Part shown: in pieces, positions 10,917 to 21,704 of the stretch | Position numbering within the stretch: the stretch's first letter is position 1 | Layout of the letters: the number at the start of each line of letters is the position of its first letter | Source: Xiphydria camelus | Taxonomy: Eukaryota; Arthropoda; Insecta; Hymenoptera; Xiphydriidae | Assembly: GCA_963678675.1 (NCBI GenBank) | Contig: OY783195.1 | Location: 18,817,342 to 18,881,341, forward strand | Direction of reading: 5' to 3' | DNA: 64,000 nt | Notes under the pieces: generated by a model | What the model was told of the DNA's origin: nothing | The model's input: only the letters and a program-made list of their open reading frames with translations | The model's database searches: none | Made by a program: the position numbers and the translations under genes

Positions 10917-11909
10917 GAAAAGTTAAGAATAAAATACTGATACATCAGTCACACTTTGGCTTAAACTGCTGTTTAATTTGTCGATATGAATACTGTACTT
11001 ACATTAATTGTCAAACATTAGTTTTTTTATTCTTAAAGTATTTAGTGGATCAAAATTTGATAAAAATTCCCACTTCAAAACATTTAAATCATTTATTGAA
11101 ACTGTAATCAACAGTGATAGATGATATTTTCATATTTTATGAAAAATAATATGAATTTTTTCCACTAGGTGTCTCAATATGTACTACATTGTCGTTGGCG
11201 CCAACATTTAAAAATGAAAATGTACGTTTCTGAGCAATTATTTTTGAATGTATACATTAATGTTGCTAAAATTCAATTACAACCAATATTAGAAGTAATT
11301 TTGGTATGACACACCAATTTAAAAAATTCCGAAATAGCATATTTTACATTCAAATGAAGAAAATAGTTCAGAAAAAAATGGGGACGTTGGTCACTCACTG
11401 GAAAAGGGTCAAAATAAAGGTCTAAAAGTTTCAATAATTTTTTTCTCCAATTTATTTATCCTTTTTTTTTCTTTTTTACCAGTTTTGACTAATATTTAGG
11501 CTTGGTAATTTTTCTGAATTTTTTTAGAATTTTTTGATAACTCATTCGATTTTTGAATGCATAAGTTTAAAAATTTCATTTTTGAATATAATTGTTACAA
11601 ATCGTTAGATAAAAATCTGAAATTTTGTACCGAAACTTGTTTTTGGATTATTAACCTGAAAAAAAAATAATTTTTTGAAAATAGGCAAGGGCACTTTTAC
11701 CCTGCTTATACGGCTAGGCTCTTTAGCCTTGGATATCTTGAACCTCCGGGCATGCAAATCGAATTTTCGATAGCTTATTGTATTAGCGTTGATAATTATA
11801 TTACCTCTGTATTATAATAAATAACAGTTACAAGTCAAAACTGAAAGTTGCACGTCGGTTCTTGAAACCGGAAGTCGATGTTCAAAAATTATTAAGTACG
11901 TTTTGTGCG

Positions 11910-13458
11910 CCAAGTTAAACAGTACAACTTTTATTAAAGAAGGTTTTCAGAAATCACGCTAGTTTACGAAATACATGCTACTGAACATGATGGTTGATAC
12001 ACCTTGTAGATATATCTACCACCAGTGTGGTATACCACACTGTTAGTTCGCTCACTGGATTAGAGGAAAGCCAAAGGCTTCGCAATTGTGGAGCTATTAA
12101 AATCGTGCAATATTTTTGCTTCAAACGCTTCACATCGAATCTGTTGGAACGAATTTGGATGCACAAATGCACGGGCATGCGGAAGCATTTTCGTGCATGG
12201 GTTCAAAGGAACGCACGTATGAACTTTTCACATGTACCATACGTATAGCGATGCGCATGGAAGTATGTGTACTGCACTAGCGCATTCGATCACTACATTA
12301 ATGAGCGCTCTCGTAATTGCCCACATCAATTAGAGAAATTCAAAGATTGTACGTGATTTTCCAATGAATTCTCATATAGTGACGAAGTGCACGCGCGGTA
12401 ACATTGCCCGAGTAAAAATCGCCGGCAGTCGTCGTGGGATTTTTCTCCTCCTCCATCACCACTACCTCCACCACCACCACCTCTTCCTCCTTCTCTGAAA
12501 GAGTCCCAAAAGCGAACAAGCATCCCCGCCGGCGCAGGAACAAGGCGGAACACGGATCGTCGAATAATTCAAGAGGCTCGTACAAACTACTGAGGTGCAC
12601 TACCGAGGGTGAAGTGCAGTTAGAGGCGATCAGGATACAGAAAGAGGTCTTCACCCGCGGCTACTCGTTTCTCTGTCCGGGCTTCATCCAGGAAGCTTCG
12701 CATGGAAATGCCGCTAAATAACCCACCGCCGTTAAATTTGGTACAATGGTCTTCACATTACATTGCGTTGGAAAGCGGTCGCAGCTAGTATATAGCGCGC
12801 TCTCTCGCCGATGCTTCGGTACTAGGACGGTCTAGTCTTGGCGTACTGGTCGCGGATTACGCGCGGACGAGAATACGAGAACGGCAGAGACGAACTAAAG
12901 GAAGGAAGGAAGAGCGGAGAAATGTTACATCGCTGTCGGGTTAGTTTGCCTCGTGATTTGCATACAGTGCGAGTGTGTGGCCGCGCGGCTCGTAGCCACA
13001 CGTGCTCGTAGCGCGCGACTACCAAAACTATGGGAACAATTAATCCGATACACCCCTTTGCCGCTGAGAATTGCCGTTAGACCTCCTCCGCCATTCCATC
13101 TTTTCCATCGTTCTCCCTCTCCTTGCAATCGCGTCACCCCCGGAGGCGCGCTCCCATTCCCGGAAAATCGGAACGGCGCGAACGAGCTATTATTGGAAAT
13201 GAGACATACGGGTATAGGAGAGGATACCGCCCGTCGCTTCTCCGAGAGATCCCGCGTTTTCCAGACACGCCAGCTTTCACAGTGTCTCTCCGTGCAATGG
13301 TGGTGGAGTGTTGCAGGTGTGGCGAGGGTGGTGGTGTCGAAAAATAAGTCGAAGAGATGCGAGTTATTACCAATTCTTCGAAACGGCAATGCCGCGAGGA
13401 AATGTTTCGCGAGCAAGCTGGTGTACGAAAAAACGAGATGCCCTAGATTGTACCTCTC
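11910..13458. other. no gene seen; perfect palindromes near 12.0 kb
   Basis: A 14-bp perfect palindrome (GTAGATATATCTAC, 12006-12019) is followed by a 20-bp perfect palindrome (CAGTGTGGTATACCACACTG, 12023-12042). From about 12300 to 13450 the DNA is GC-richer, with CCT/ACC low-complexity stretches that create long open frames on both strands. These frames have biased, domain-free translations and are not called as genes. Confidence 0.35.
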
Positions 13459-13461
13459 TTA

Positions 13462-13838
13462 AGCCGTCCCAGACAATGCGTGCATTCGGCGAATATTCGC
13501 CATTCGTGATCCTTGTGGGGAGTGTGTGGGAGCTCTACTGCGCCAAACATTCGGCAATCGCCCGCTATCCGCGGTCTTGTCAGTAAAACGACGCGTAGTA
13601 AAGGATGACGAAGTAACTTCGGGCTTCTTTGCCTCCGCTTCCACATGGTATACCCAGCTATGCATAGTTGATTTAGTTGCTCATCAGTCAGTCCCTATTT
13701 TGAGCCCGAACGTTCGCGCATTTGCCGAATGCACGAACATTTTCCAAATACTGTAGCGTGTGGGAAGGTAGCCGAAGGCGTAGTACGAGCCCGAACGTTC
13801 ACGCATTTGCCGAATGCACGCATTATCTGGGACCGGCT
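13462..13838. mobile_element. PIF/Harbinger-type MITE with TTA duplication
   Basis: The ends AGCCGTCCCAGACAATGCGT and its inverse (with one extra G and one substitution) are flanked by TTA on both sides (13459-13461 and 13839-13841). TTA fits the three-base TWA target duplication of PIF/Harbinger. Inside, the phrase CCGAACGTTCGCGCATTTGC followed by CGAATGCACG occurs twice in direct orientation (about 13708 and 13793). It is 377 bp with no coding potential. Confidence 0.75.
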
Positions 13839-13841
13839 TTA

Positions 13842-14407
13842 CTCGTATGTACTCCGTAAAACAATTAAGGGATCAATTATATTCCGCAAAAAAGAAGGCA
13901 ATTTTAAACTGGTTGTAACTTCGTTAAAAATGATATAATTTCATACGCCCCGACTGAGCATTTTGAAGATTGAAGTTTCAGCTTCCAGAATCCTTTTTCA
14001 GACTAAAAAATCTTTATTAATTTCAAAGCTATATAATTGAAAAGCGACATCCGACAAATGAAACGATTTTTCTTTAATTTTGGCAACGCACATGGAGTGC
14101 AACAAAAATCGTAGCTAAGTTTCAGCGTAGTAAAGCGTAGTTCTTCTGCTTTAATTTGCTTCTTTGCGAATCATTCTACGATTTTTTTTCACTGTGTTAT
14201 TCAGTGTCAAAGCAAAAACCCCCCGCTAATTTTGACGCTCATAAAAAGGTAACTAATTATCGTACGAATTTCGGTTACCGGTCAATCGAAAGATTGAAAT
14301 TTGCCCTTTATAACGCACTCACTGCTTTTCAATTTATATCAATTTTGATGGCATATCCATTTTAAGATTACGTTAAAAATTTCATATCTCCCTTTTTTGG
14401 TTCTACT
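13842..14407. other. no gene seen
   Basis: AT-rich sequence between a MITE and a dispersed repeat. No open frame with recognisable content and no clear inverted repeat was found. Confidence 0.3.
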
Positions 14408-16335
14408 CTATCAAGAGACACGGCAGTGTCTCGCGTCATGTTCATTCAAGTAGTTCGTCAGAACGACGCCGACAGCGCTGTCGCCGCGGGGACCCGTGTA
14501 ACTTTACAGGAAAAATGTCTGCCCCTTTCACCCCTCAATTTTTACATCGAATTTTCTCAATAAATATACGGTTATAACCAAAACTATGCTTAGTTACGCC
14601 ATATAAATTGACTATTCTCTATTGATAGAGACCAGAATAAATGTTATAAATTACATATTAACAGAGATTCTTCCTTAGCAATGCGAAGCCACGCCCCTCG
14701 CGCCTAAAAGTCGAGAATCCGAATTCTCGGGCGATATATATGTCAAAATCTCACAAAAATTCTGCCTATCTTCGGCGATAGTCGGCCATGATCGGAAATG
14801 TGTACACAGATGCGGTCACACGCATACGCCATCAAATGTATGTGAGAGTGTGTGAAAAAATAACATATTCCTTGAATATTTAGTTATGGTTTTCAAAATT
14901 AATAAAACATTTCCATTCGCGAAACGATTTCCCTCGTGTTTATTTCGATTCTCGGACGCGCTTGTTAATAAACAGTAAAAATTCAGTGTAATCGGAGTTA
15001 TAAATCTCAATAGTGGTGAATGTGACAGACGCTCCGTATAGTTTAATAATCGTTTGTATTTTTTTCGAATATCGAGATAGTGAACGGATGCAGTGCTATG
15101 TTTCTCTGGTTGCCCGTGCATGAAGTGCAGGAAAGGAGATGGCAGTATCTGAGAAGAATTGCCATCAGATAAGTTTAATTGCCATCTGACAGCTTTAACC
15201 TCACTTTCGATGGAAGGACAAATATCTTTGTGGTAATTCCATTTTTTGTTTTCAGTGTCATGCGAGCACGGGGCGAATCGATGGATTAACAAATAAATTT
15301 GATATTTCTTCTCCATCAAAGCCGTGGCAGAAGAATAGCAGATGCAATGGAATTGGATCACAATAATCAAGTAATTACTTTAACCTTATTTTTCCTCTAT
15401 TGATATATTTCCTCCTTCGTACTATATTTTAAATAGTAAAATGCTGGATATAATTTTGTTATTTATAATTTGTTACAGAAATAAACGTGCTGCTATTCAA
15501 TTCCACCCAGAAGGACTCCAAATCATGTGCGAACCCGAGGAGGTTTCTTTCGAACGAGGGATCGTCCACTTGTTGTTCCAAGAACCAGTTGCATTTATTC
15601 ATTCGGCGGGTTAGATCTGCGGCCTCGAGTGCATGGACGTGCGTTCATCCTTCAATATCCTCCCTAATCTTGCTGATTCTAGCCTCTGTTGCAACAGCCC
15701 GAATGCTCGTCGAAGGTTATTCCTTATTATTTCTAGCACAGATCTATATTATGCTGCACCTGTATTCTTCTGGAACTTCCTAAAATAATTATAAAAACCC
15801 CATATAATTTAGCCCTGACAAGTACAATCTTATCGAGCTGTACCTTATCGAGGAAATCTTTCGACGTAATGATTCCGAAACGTTTTTCTAACATATACGA
15901 TAGTATTCACGAATATTGTAAAATATCGCAGGAATGTTACGGAAAAGTTACTTGCAAAAACGTGCTTTGTGGGGTGTAAATGATTATACCAGAGGCGAAG
16001 AAGAGATGAAATAAAAGTGAGGTACTTGTATACTTAACGTTTGACAGGTCGATATATAAACTCGAACTTGGGATAGTATAATACGAAAGAGGAAATATAT
16101 CGATAAAGAAATAGCATGGATGTTTACACAACAACAATAATAATAAAGTAGTTACTACATTACTGTAATCCAATTCCATTGTATCCCTTATTTTTCTGCC
16201 ACGACTTTGATAGTTGATAGTGAATAAAAATCAAATTTATTAGCTGATCCATCCACTATCAACAATCAAAGTCGTGGCAAAAGAATAAGGGATACAATGG
16301 AATTGGATTACAATAATGGAGTAACTCCTTTAAAC
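14408..16335 (+). repeat. dispersed repeat family R1, copy 1 (with terminal hairpin)
   Basis: Starts near AAGAGACACGGCAGTGTCTC and is colinear with 59466 onward over at least 950 bp (GTCGAGAATCC, the ATGTATGTGAGAGTGTGTGA region, then AATGGAATTGGATCACAA). A shorter inverted copy lies at 27478-27910. At its right end (16135-16335) is an inverted repeat built on CAATCAAAGTCGTGGC and GGATACAATGGAATTGGATT, the same hairpin that recurs several times at 60.3-63.3 kb. A segment after TTATAATTTGTTACAG (15479) is shared by four copies in the window. No known protein was recognised in the open frames. Confidence 0.7.
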
Positions 16336-16480
16336 ACTTGGGGAAACTCACCGAAGAAACCCGAATAATTGCTTCTTATCACTTGTACACTTGATTTCGA
16401 GGTTACCGGGAGATCAGGAGGGCCTTTCTCGAGTCACTCGTATCTTTGCGTGCACGCAACTCAACGAAGAGACCAATCAG

Positions 16481-16592
16481 GATCAAGTATTCCGTTGCGG
16501 TGGGGGTCCTGATTGGTCTACTCACTAAGAAACGTATACGCATCTTTGCGAGTAGACCAATCAGGACCCCCATCACAACGGAATACTTGATC
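16481..16592. repeat. 112-bp palindrome with almost no loop
   Basis: The sequence GATCAAGTATTCCGTTG...GGGGGTCCTGATTGGTCTAC runs into its own inverse, meeting at CGTATACG (16533-16540). The arms differ at only a few positions. A related single arm is found at about 26281-26335 (ACCAATCAGGATCAAGTAT and CATCACAACGGAAT). Such a structure would be extruded or deleted easily in bacterial cloning hosts. It is probably a short MITE. Confidence 0.7.
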
Positions 16593-17218
16593 TGCAACAG
16601 TTAATAGATGATTTTTATTCGCATTGGCATGTTTATGATGATATTTGCTATGAATGTTCTACTCGGACTGAAATGAGTCACAAGGTCAGCATCGAAGCTG
16701 TAAATGATGTGGTAATAATTAAATTAAATTTATTTACGAGTAAGGGCGAAATTTCAGCGGTGCATGCAAAAGGATTCTTAAAACTATTCCAACGTCTGGA
16801 GTTAATATATGTAACAACATATATACTGTCATAAGTGGTATCTTCACATGTGATGAAACAATTCGTCATGGTCATTGGAAGAGTATACTTAGAGAGAGAG
16901 AGAGAGAGAGTTGAAGGTAAAACGTCTTCATGGATTCCTGTAGATGACCAAAATATAAGAAAAATCCGATGGCCTGTAAATTCGTAAGCGGTATGTTTTA
17001 TATCTCCAAAATACTAAGGCAAAGTGAAAAATATAAGGGCTCTCTATTCTATAAATCCCTTTCAAAATATCACGAGAATAAATCAAAAGTAACGTGGTTA
17101 TAATTAATTGGCTTTTATCGGTATAAAATGTGAGACTTTAATTTTGTGTTAATAAAAAGCTATTCTTCTACATGTACGTATTCTCTTCATGAATAAATTC
17201 CAAAAAGTAGTGAAATCC
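16593..17218. other. no gene seen; GA microsatellite
   Basis: Contains a short (GA)n run at about 16891-16910 and otherwise AT-rich sequence without recognisable coding content. Confidence 0.3.
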
Positions 17219-17960
17219 ACCCACAAAAACAGATTCTCTGTAAAAAAAAGGCGGCATGTTCATTCAGTGCCAACAAAAATTGATACGTAAAATACTCTCC
17301 AAAAAAGATTTTAAATCAATTAATATCGCCATGTTCAAGATTTATATATAAAAAGTAAAAGGCATAATTTGAAAGGAAAATTATTGTAAATCAAGTTACT
17401 AAAAAATTCGACTAAAGAATTTATAAAAAAATTTTAATAAAAAAGAACTTGCCGCGTTTTTGCCTTCAAAATAAAAAATTCAGACAGAATTATACTCGAT
17501 GTTTCTGCACTTATGAGAGATTTTAACTAAATTCATACACTCTCTTATATGATACCACCAGTATACCGAATGTCGCACGGGAAACCGATCAGGCGGGAGC
17601 CTTCTGAATTTCTCTGAATTTGACTTCGGCAGTGCAATTTATGAATAACTCTAGCACCGTCCAAGCACTGCCAATTATTCGGTATCGTGGACAAAATATG
17701 AAAACTTAAACGCGGCAAGTTCTTTTTTATTAAAATTTTTTTATAAATTTTTTTAGTCGAATATTTTTCAGTAACTTGATTTACAATAATTTTCCTTTCA
17801 AATGATGCCTTTTACTTTTTATATATAAATCTTGAACATGGCGATCTTAATTGATTTCAAATCTTTTTTGGAAAGTATTTTACGTATCAATTTTTGTTGG
17901 CACTGAATGAACATGCCGCCTTTTTTTACAAAGAATCTGTTTTTGTGGGGGTGTAACTTT
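17219..17960. mobile_element. inverted-repeat element IR-A, copy 1
   Basis: Arms of about 240 bp (17224-17460 and 17703-17955) are inverses: left reads GGCGGCATGTTCATTCAGTG then AACTTGCCGCGTTTTTGCC, and the right end reads its complement. A second copy lies at 26996-27477. It has no transposase. Long arms and a short middle fit a foldback or MITE-type element. Confidence 0.75.
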
Positions 17961-18224
17961 ACAAAAAAATATCAAAACATTTCAAATTCAACGGCATCTT
18001 AATGTGTAGATTCTTCCGATTAAAATGAGTAGGTACCTGGGAAAGTATCTAGGATTTTTATTAGCATTACCCAAAGCGTACACGGTCGGATTTACGCTCT
18101 GCTGCCTAAATGTCTCTCCATCTGTGAGTCAGTCTGTATGTCTATCTGTTCATGAAGCAATTTGCACCTACAAAGACGAGACCCTGCGATTCGTCACTCC
18201 AACAGTATTTTTTGACTCTAAACT

Positions 18225-18740
18225 TTCTCTAGAGCGTTGGTCGTTTGTTGGTTCTTGTTAGTCCATTTCCGACGTTTGTTGGTACGTCGTTTGTCCAGAA
18301 TGAACAAAATAAATTTTGCTACAAAGTTGGTCCCTGCATGTTACATAAAAAATATTTTTGCCAGCAATCGTTTGTTGGTCATTTGTTGCTGTTTGTTAGT
18401 TCATTCCCGGCGTTTGTTGATACTCCGTTTTCCTAGAATTTAAAAACAAACTTTTTACGAATATGCCCCCCCCCCCATACTGAATTTCTTCAATTTTGCA
18501 AACTGAAATCGTTTGTTGATCATTTGTTGGTGTTTTTTTGTGCGGTCCTGACGTTTGTTGGTGCGTTAATGTATCAAATTTAAATAAACAAATTTGCTGA
18601 AATGTTGTATACTGCATTGTTCAGTTTTTCGGGCTGCAACTATTTGTTGGTATTTGTTAGTCCGGTCCTGACGTTTGTTGGAATGGGTTCTGAAGACGTA
18701 CATTGGATTTTTTCAGTTTTTCCTGCCGCAATCGTCCCCA
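18225..18740 (+). repeat. tandem array of ~130-bp CGTTTGTTGG units
   Basis: About four units, each starting near AATCGTTTGTTGGTC, followed by TTTGTTAGT...GACGTTTGTTGG and an ATTTAAA...TTTTGCAA segment, repeat with a ~130-bp period. The same array occurs in inverted orientation at 20590-21090, so the two arrays are the arms of a ~2.8-kb inverted repeat. Confidence 0.75.
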
Positions 18741-18759
18741 CCGCAGTAGATTGTGTTCT

Positions 18760-19015
18760 TTTCGCATTTGTAACCGGAATACATACGGCGCGCGTTGTAC
18801 ACTGGAAGACACGCGGGTACAAAGTATAAAGTTAACTGAACGATCGACGACTCTTGCCGTCGATGTATAGTTATACGCGGCTATGTACGTTACGCGGCGC
18901 CGGGCTGTGGTGCTCTCACATAACATCGGGTTTTTCCCACGGAAACGGGTTGCCTACAGGACCTACTGGTCCTAGCTGCAATAAATGATTCTATTCTATT
19001 CTATTCTACTCGTAT
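18760..19015 (+). mobile_element. possible 3' end of a non-LTR retroelement or SINE
   Basis: A GC-rich segment (ACGCGGGTACAAAGTATAAA ... CCTACTGGTCCTAGCTGCAA) ends in TAAATGATTCTATTCTATTC, a pentamer tail of TTCTA repeats. Short tandem tails are typical of 5'-truncated LINE or SINE insertions. There is no coding frame to confirm the clade, and the 5' limit is arbitrary. Confidence 0.35.
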
Positions 19016-19685
19016 ATCGATGTCTGGCATTAACTGTGGATGACTGGACCTAGGTTCTTCTTAAAAGGCTCGTTGAATGGGGGAGGGGGGGGGGGGGGGG
19101 GGTCTAACGTGTGGAAAATAATTCTATTTTTACGAACTTTTTTAAAAGATATTGTTGAAGTAGATATATTCTGCTGCTTCGCATATTACAAAGCATAATT
19201 CGAACAACATTTTGTAATTTTTTTGTAGAAAAATATTGTGAAATAAGCCTGTGACGAAGCATTATCGAGGACGCCTTTTAGAAAAGATGATTTGCGGTGG
19301 ACACTATATTTAAGCGTAGAATTATCTCAAATCAAAAAATCAAAGCAATTTAGTTAAAACAGATGTTTTTCTAGACCCCTACGTTTTTCTTTAATTTTTT
19401 TTCCATTTTTAAATTTTTGGTGGTTGTTTGAAGTAAAAATTGCAATTTTTCACGAAAAAATCCGTCATTTTGTTGCTGTACAACCCCCTTAATGCAACAA
19501 AAAAAGAAAAAGAAAAACGTAGGGGTCTGGTATTTTATATGTAGAAAGTGTGTACAAAATTGGAAAAGAATCGGTGCAGTAGTTTTTAAATGGCGATGTC
19601 CACGGACTTTTAAAACTTGGTTTCGAGAAATAAGCGTTTAAAGCGCCGAGCTCTTACCACTCCGCAGTATTAGAGGAGCGGAGAC
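19016..19685. other. no gene seen; small inverted repeat
   Basis: A pair CTAGACCCCTACGTTTTTCT (about 19371) and its inverse (AAAAACGTAGGGGTCTGG, about 19513-19530) forms an inverted repeat of about 160 bp. A long G run lies at 19081-19102. It is part of the interior of the large inverted repeat 18225-21090. Confidence 0.4.
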
Positions 19686-19688
19686 TTA

Positions 19689-20381
19689 GCGCGGTCTCTC
19701 ACGGGTCGGTGTGGTTTCGGCGCAATAAGTATACGGTAAATGTCGTACCGATTCTTTTGCTGGCCAGCCTCGCTTACGGCCTCGGTATGCTGGCGGCGCG
19801 ACGCTTGCCGGCGCATTTCATTTCGTGCTATTCCGCGGCGGAAAGTAGTAGGAAACATGTCTAGTCTAGTGATTCGTGTGATGAAGATATTATTGTAATT
19901 TATAATTATTTAAGAAATCAAAGAAAAAATATATTTTGGGTCCATGCATACATTGAACGCAACTATAGTAGCAGACTATTTATAGCAACAGGAGAATTGA
20001 GTGAAAATGATAAGTTTAAGGCAATGTATAGAATGTCAAAAAATTCTTTTCTAAAACTAGTCAGACTCGTTAAGCCATTGATAAGCAGACAAAATACAAA
20101 CATGTGTGTGAGGGAGTGTAGACCGTCCTTGGTATACCCCAACGGGAGGTTCGACCGGGAAAGCCCGACTGCCTAGATGCTTACAGCCTGCAAATGTCGA
20201 GACGCGACTGATTGGTAATGTTGCACGCAACATACCGAGTACAAACCGCTTCGCGCCGATGCCACGCCGATCCGTGTGCGAGCATCGATACAAAATGTAT
20301 AGAGCAACAACCAGTCGGTATGCTGCACGGATACCGAGCGCGGTTTTTGCTCGAAGCATACCGACCCGTGAGAGACCGCGC
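19689..20381 (+). mobile_element. PIF/Harbinger deletion derivative
   Basis: Perfect terminal inverted repeats GCGCGGTCTCTCACGGGTCG (extending two further bases) are flanked by TTA on both sides (19686-19688 and 20382-20384), the canonical PIF/Harbinger target duplication. At 693 bp it is far shorter than an autonomous element, but it still holds the 5' part of a transposase gene (19868-20106). It inserted inside the larger inverted repeat 18225-21090. Confidence 0.9.
19868..20106 (+). pseudogene. PIF/Harbinger transposase, N-terminal fragment
   Basis: The frame reads SSDSCDEDIIVIYNYLRNQR, then WVHAYIERNYSS, then FKAMYRMSKNSFLKLVRLV, KPLISRQNTNM. This order (acidic start, WVHPxxxxR-like block, YRMSxxxFxxL block before the catalytic domain) is that of HARBI1-like transposases. 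After about 80 residues the homology stops and GC-rich non-coding sequence begins, so the whole DDE domain has been deleted. A stop lies just upstream in this frame, and the nearest ATG (19857) is out of frame by one base. Confidence 0.8.
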
Positions 20382-20589
20382 TTAAAGGTCTATGACTGAG
20401 AGTTTTGCTCCGATTGACTTGAAATTTGAACACAACATTCTTAAAATGTTTTACTATAAGAAAAGGCAATAAAAAAAAGTGATTTTTAGACCAAACCCCC
20501 CCCCCCCCCCTCCCCCCCGCCTCTTAAGCTCGCGGCTTAGTAAAATTAAAAAAAACTTTTTTCATGAAGATGGCCCCGCTCCATATTGG

Positions 20590-21090
20590 ATTTTTGTAAT
20601 TTTTCAGGCTGCAATCGTTTATTGGTCGTTTGTTTGTACTTGTTAGTCCGATCGCGACGATCAGCAAAAGATTGTACGCCGAAAAACTGAAAAAATCCAA
20701 TATATAACTGCTCAGCCCATTTGTTTATTTAAATCTGATACATTAATACACAAAAAACGTCGGGATCGGACAAGAAAACACCAACAAACGACCAACAAAC
20801 GATTTCAGCTTGCAAAATTGAAGAAATTCAGTATGGGGGGCATCTTCGTGAAAAGTTTGTTTTTAAATTTTAGGAAAACAGGGTACCAGCAAACACCGGG
20901 AATCAACTAGCAAACACCAAGAAACAACCAACAAATGATTACTGCAAACAAATTTTCATGTGACATGCAGGGGCCAATTTCATGGCAAAATTTATTCGTT
21001 TCATTCTGGACTAACAAACATCAAAAAACGACCAACAAACGATTGCAGTAAAAAAATTTGTAATCTAATATGGGGGATGGGGGGGCAGCT
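20590..21090 (-). repeat. inverted partner of the CGTTTGTTGG array
   Basis: On the minus strand this segment repeats the 18225-18740 array: CAACAAACG and ACCAACAAACGATT words, the TTGAAGAAATTCAGTATGG segment and the TTTAAATCTGATACATTAAT segment all match in inverse order. C-rich runs (about 20496-20518) adjoin it. Confidence 0.75.
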
Positions 21091-21340
21091 TCATTGAGGT
21101 CCATTCCGCCTGTTCCGAGCATGTAAAATCAAGTTAATTACGACGAACATTGTCCGAGTCGCGGTGATACATGTAAGGATTCTTCTCTGTCCGTATCGTT
21201 GAGCAAATGCCCGGTGCCTCGAAAAGGGGGAGCCTTTTCCTCGTATACAATCTGTCCCTTGCAATACACGCCAGCGTAGCGGGTTGCATATATGCACTAT
21301 CGTATCCAAATCACTTATTGTTAGACGGATCAAACGTTAA

Positions 21341-21497
21341 AGGCGGAAACAGACTGAGCTCACGTCACGTGAGCTCACGTGATAGCACGTAGCATGAGCC
21401 AATACGAAATAAATGGGTTAAGATATCAGTGATTTCATTGGCTCATGCTACGTGCTATCACGTGAGCTCACGTGACGTGAGCTCAGTCTGTTTCGCC
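21341..21497. mobile_element. TTAA-flanked palindromic MITE with CACGTG boxes
   Basis: Arms of about 65 bp (21341-21405 and 21435-21497) are almost perfect inverses, flanked by TTAA (21337-21340 and 21498-21501). Each arm holds two CACGTG palindromes (for example 21366-21371 and 21376-21381), so the element places four E-box-type sites within about 130 bp. The TTAA flanks suggest piggyBac mobilisation. No coding capacity. Confidence 0.75.
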
Positions 21498-21569
21498 TTA
21501 AGAGAGTGCGTACCTTTCCTCGGCACTCCCGATTACGCTCCTATGAGGACCTGAAAGCTACTGCAGCTA

Positions 21570-21701
21570 AGCCGGGTTTCTACCGGGACAACATGTAACA
21601 TGCGATGTTGTCGCACGGAGAAGGTGCGATTAGTTTCGAATGCGTACAACAACGTCACATGTTACACGTTGCCAACATGTTGTCCCGGTGGAATCCCGGC
21701 T
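21570..21701. mobile_element. small MITE, probably PIF/Harbinger
   Basis: The ends AGCCGGGTTTCTACCGGGAC and AGCCGGGATTCCACCGGGAC (right end inverted) are inverted repeats, continuing through AACATGT. Flanks are CTA and TTA, one mismatch from a three-base TWA duplication. About 132 bp. Confidence 0.6.
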
Positions 21702-21704
21702 TTA

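Larger units (their letters stand above)
6939..11909 (-). mobile_element. ~5 kb DNA transposon, SWIM/DDE_4 family, copy 1
   Basis: Very long terminal inverted repeats bound the element: the left arm runs from about 6939 to about 8440, interrupted by the foldback insert at 7111-8014, and the right arm from about 11305 to 11909. Outermost matches read GTACCTAATAATTTG and, inverted, GTACTTAATAATTT. The arms are about 600 bp after removing the insert and have diverged, so this copy is not very recent. The interior encodes the transposase on the minus strand (8755-10916). The target duplication is not clear. The long inverted repeats and the transposase architecture recur in two other places in the window. 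Confidence 0.8.

Noticed and set aside
12326..13665. Cluster of overlapping open frames up to 169 codons
   Set aside because: Open on both strands in GC-richer, low-complexity DNA; compositions are Ser/Arg/Pro-rich without domains. One part is inside a MITE.
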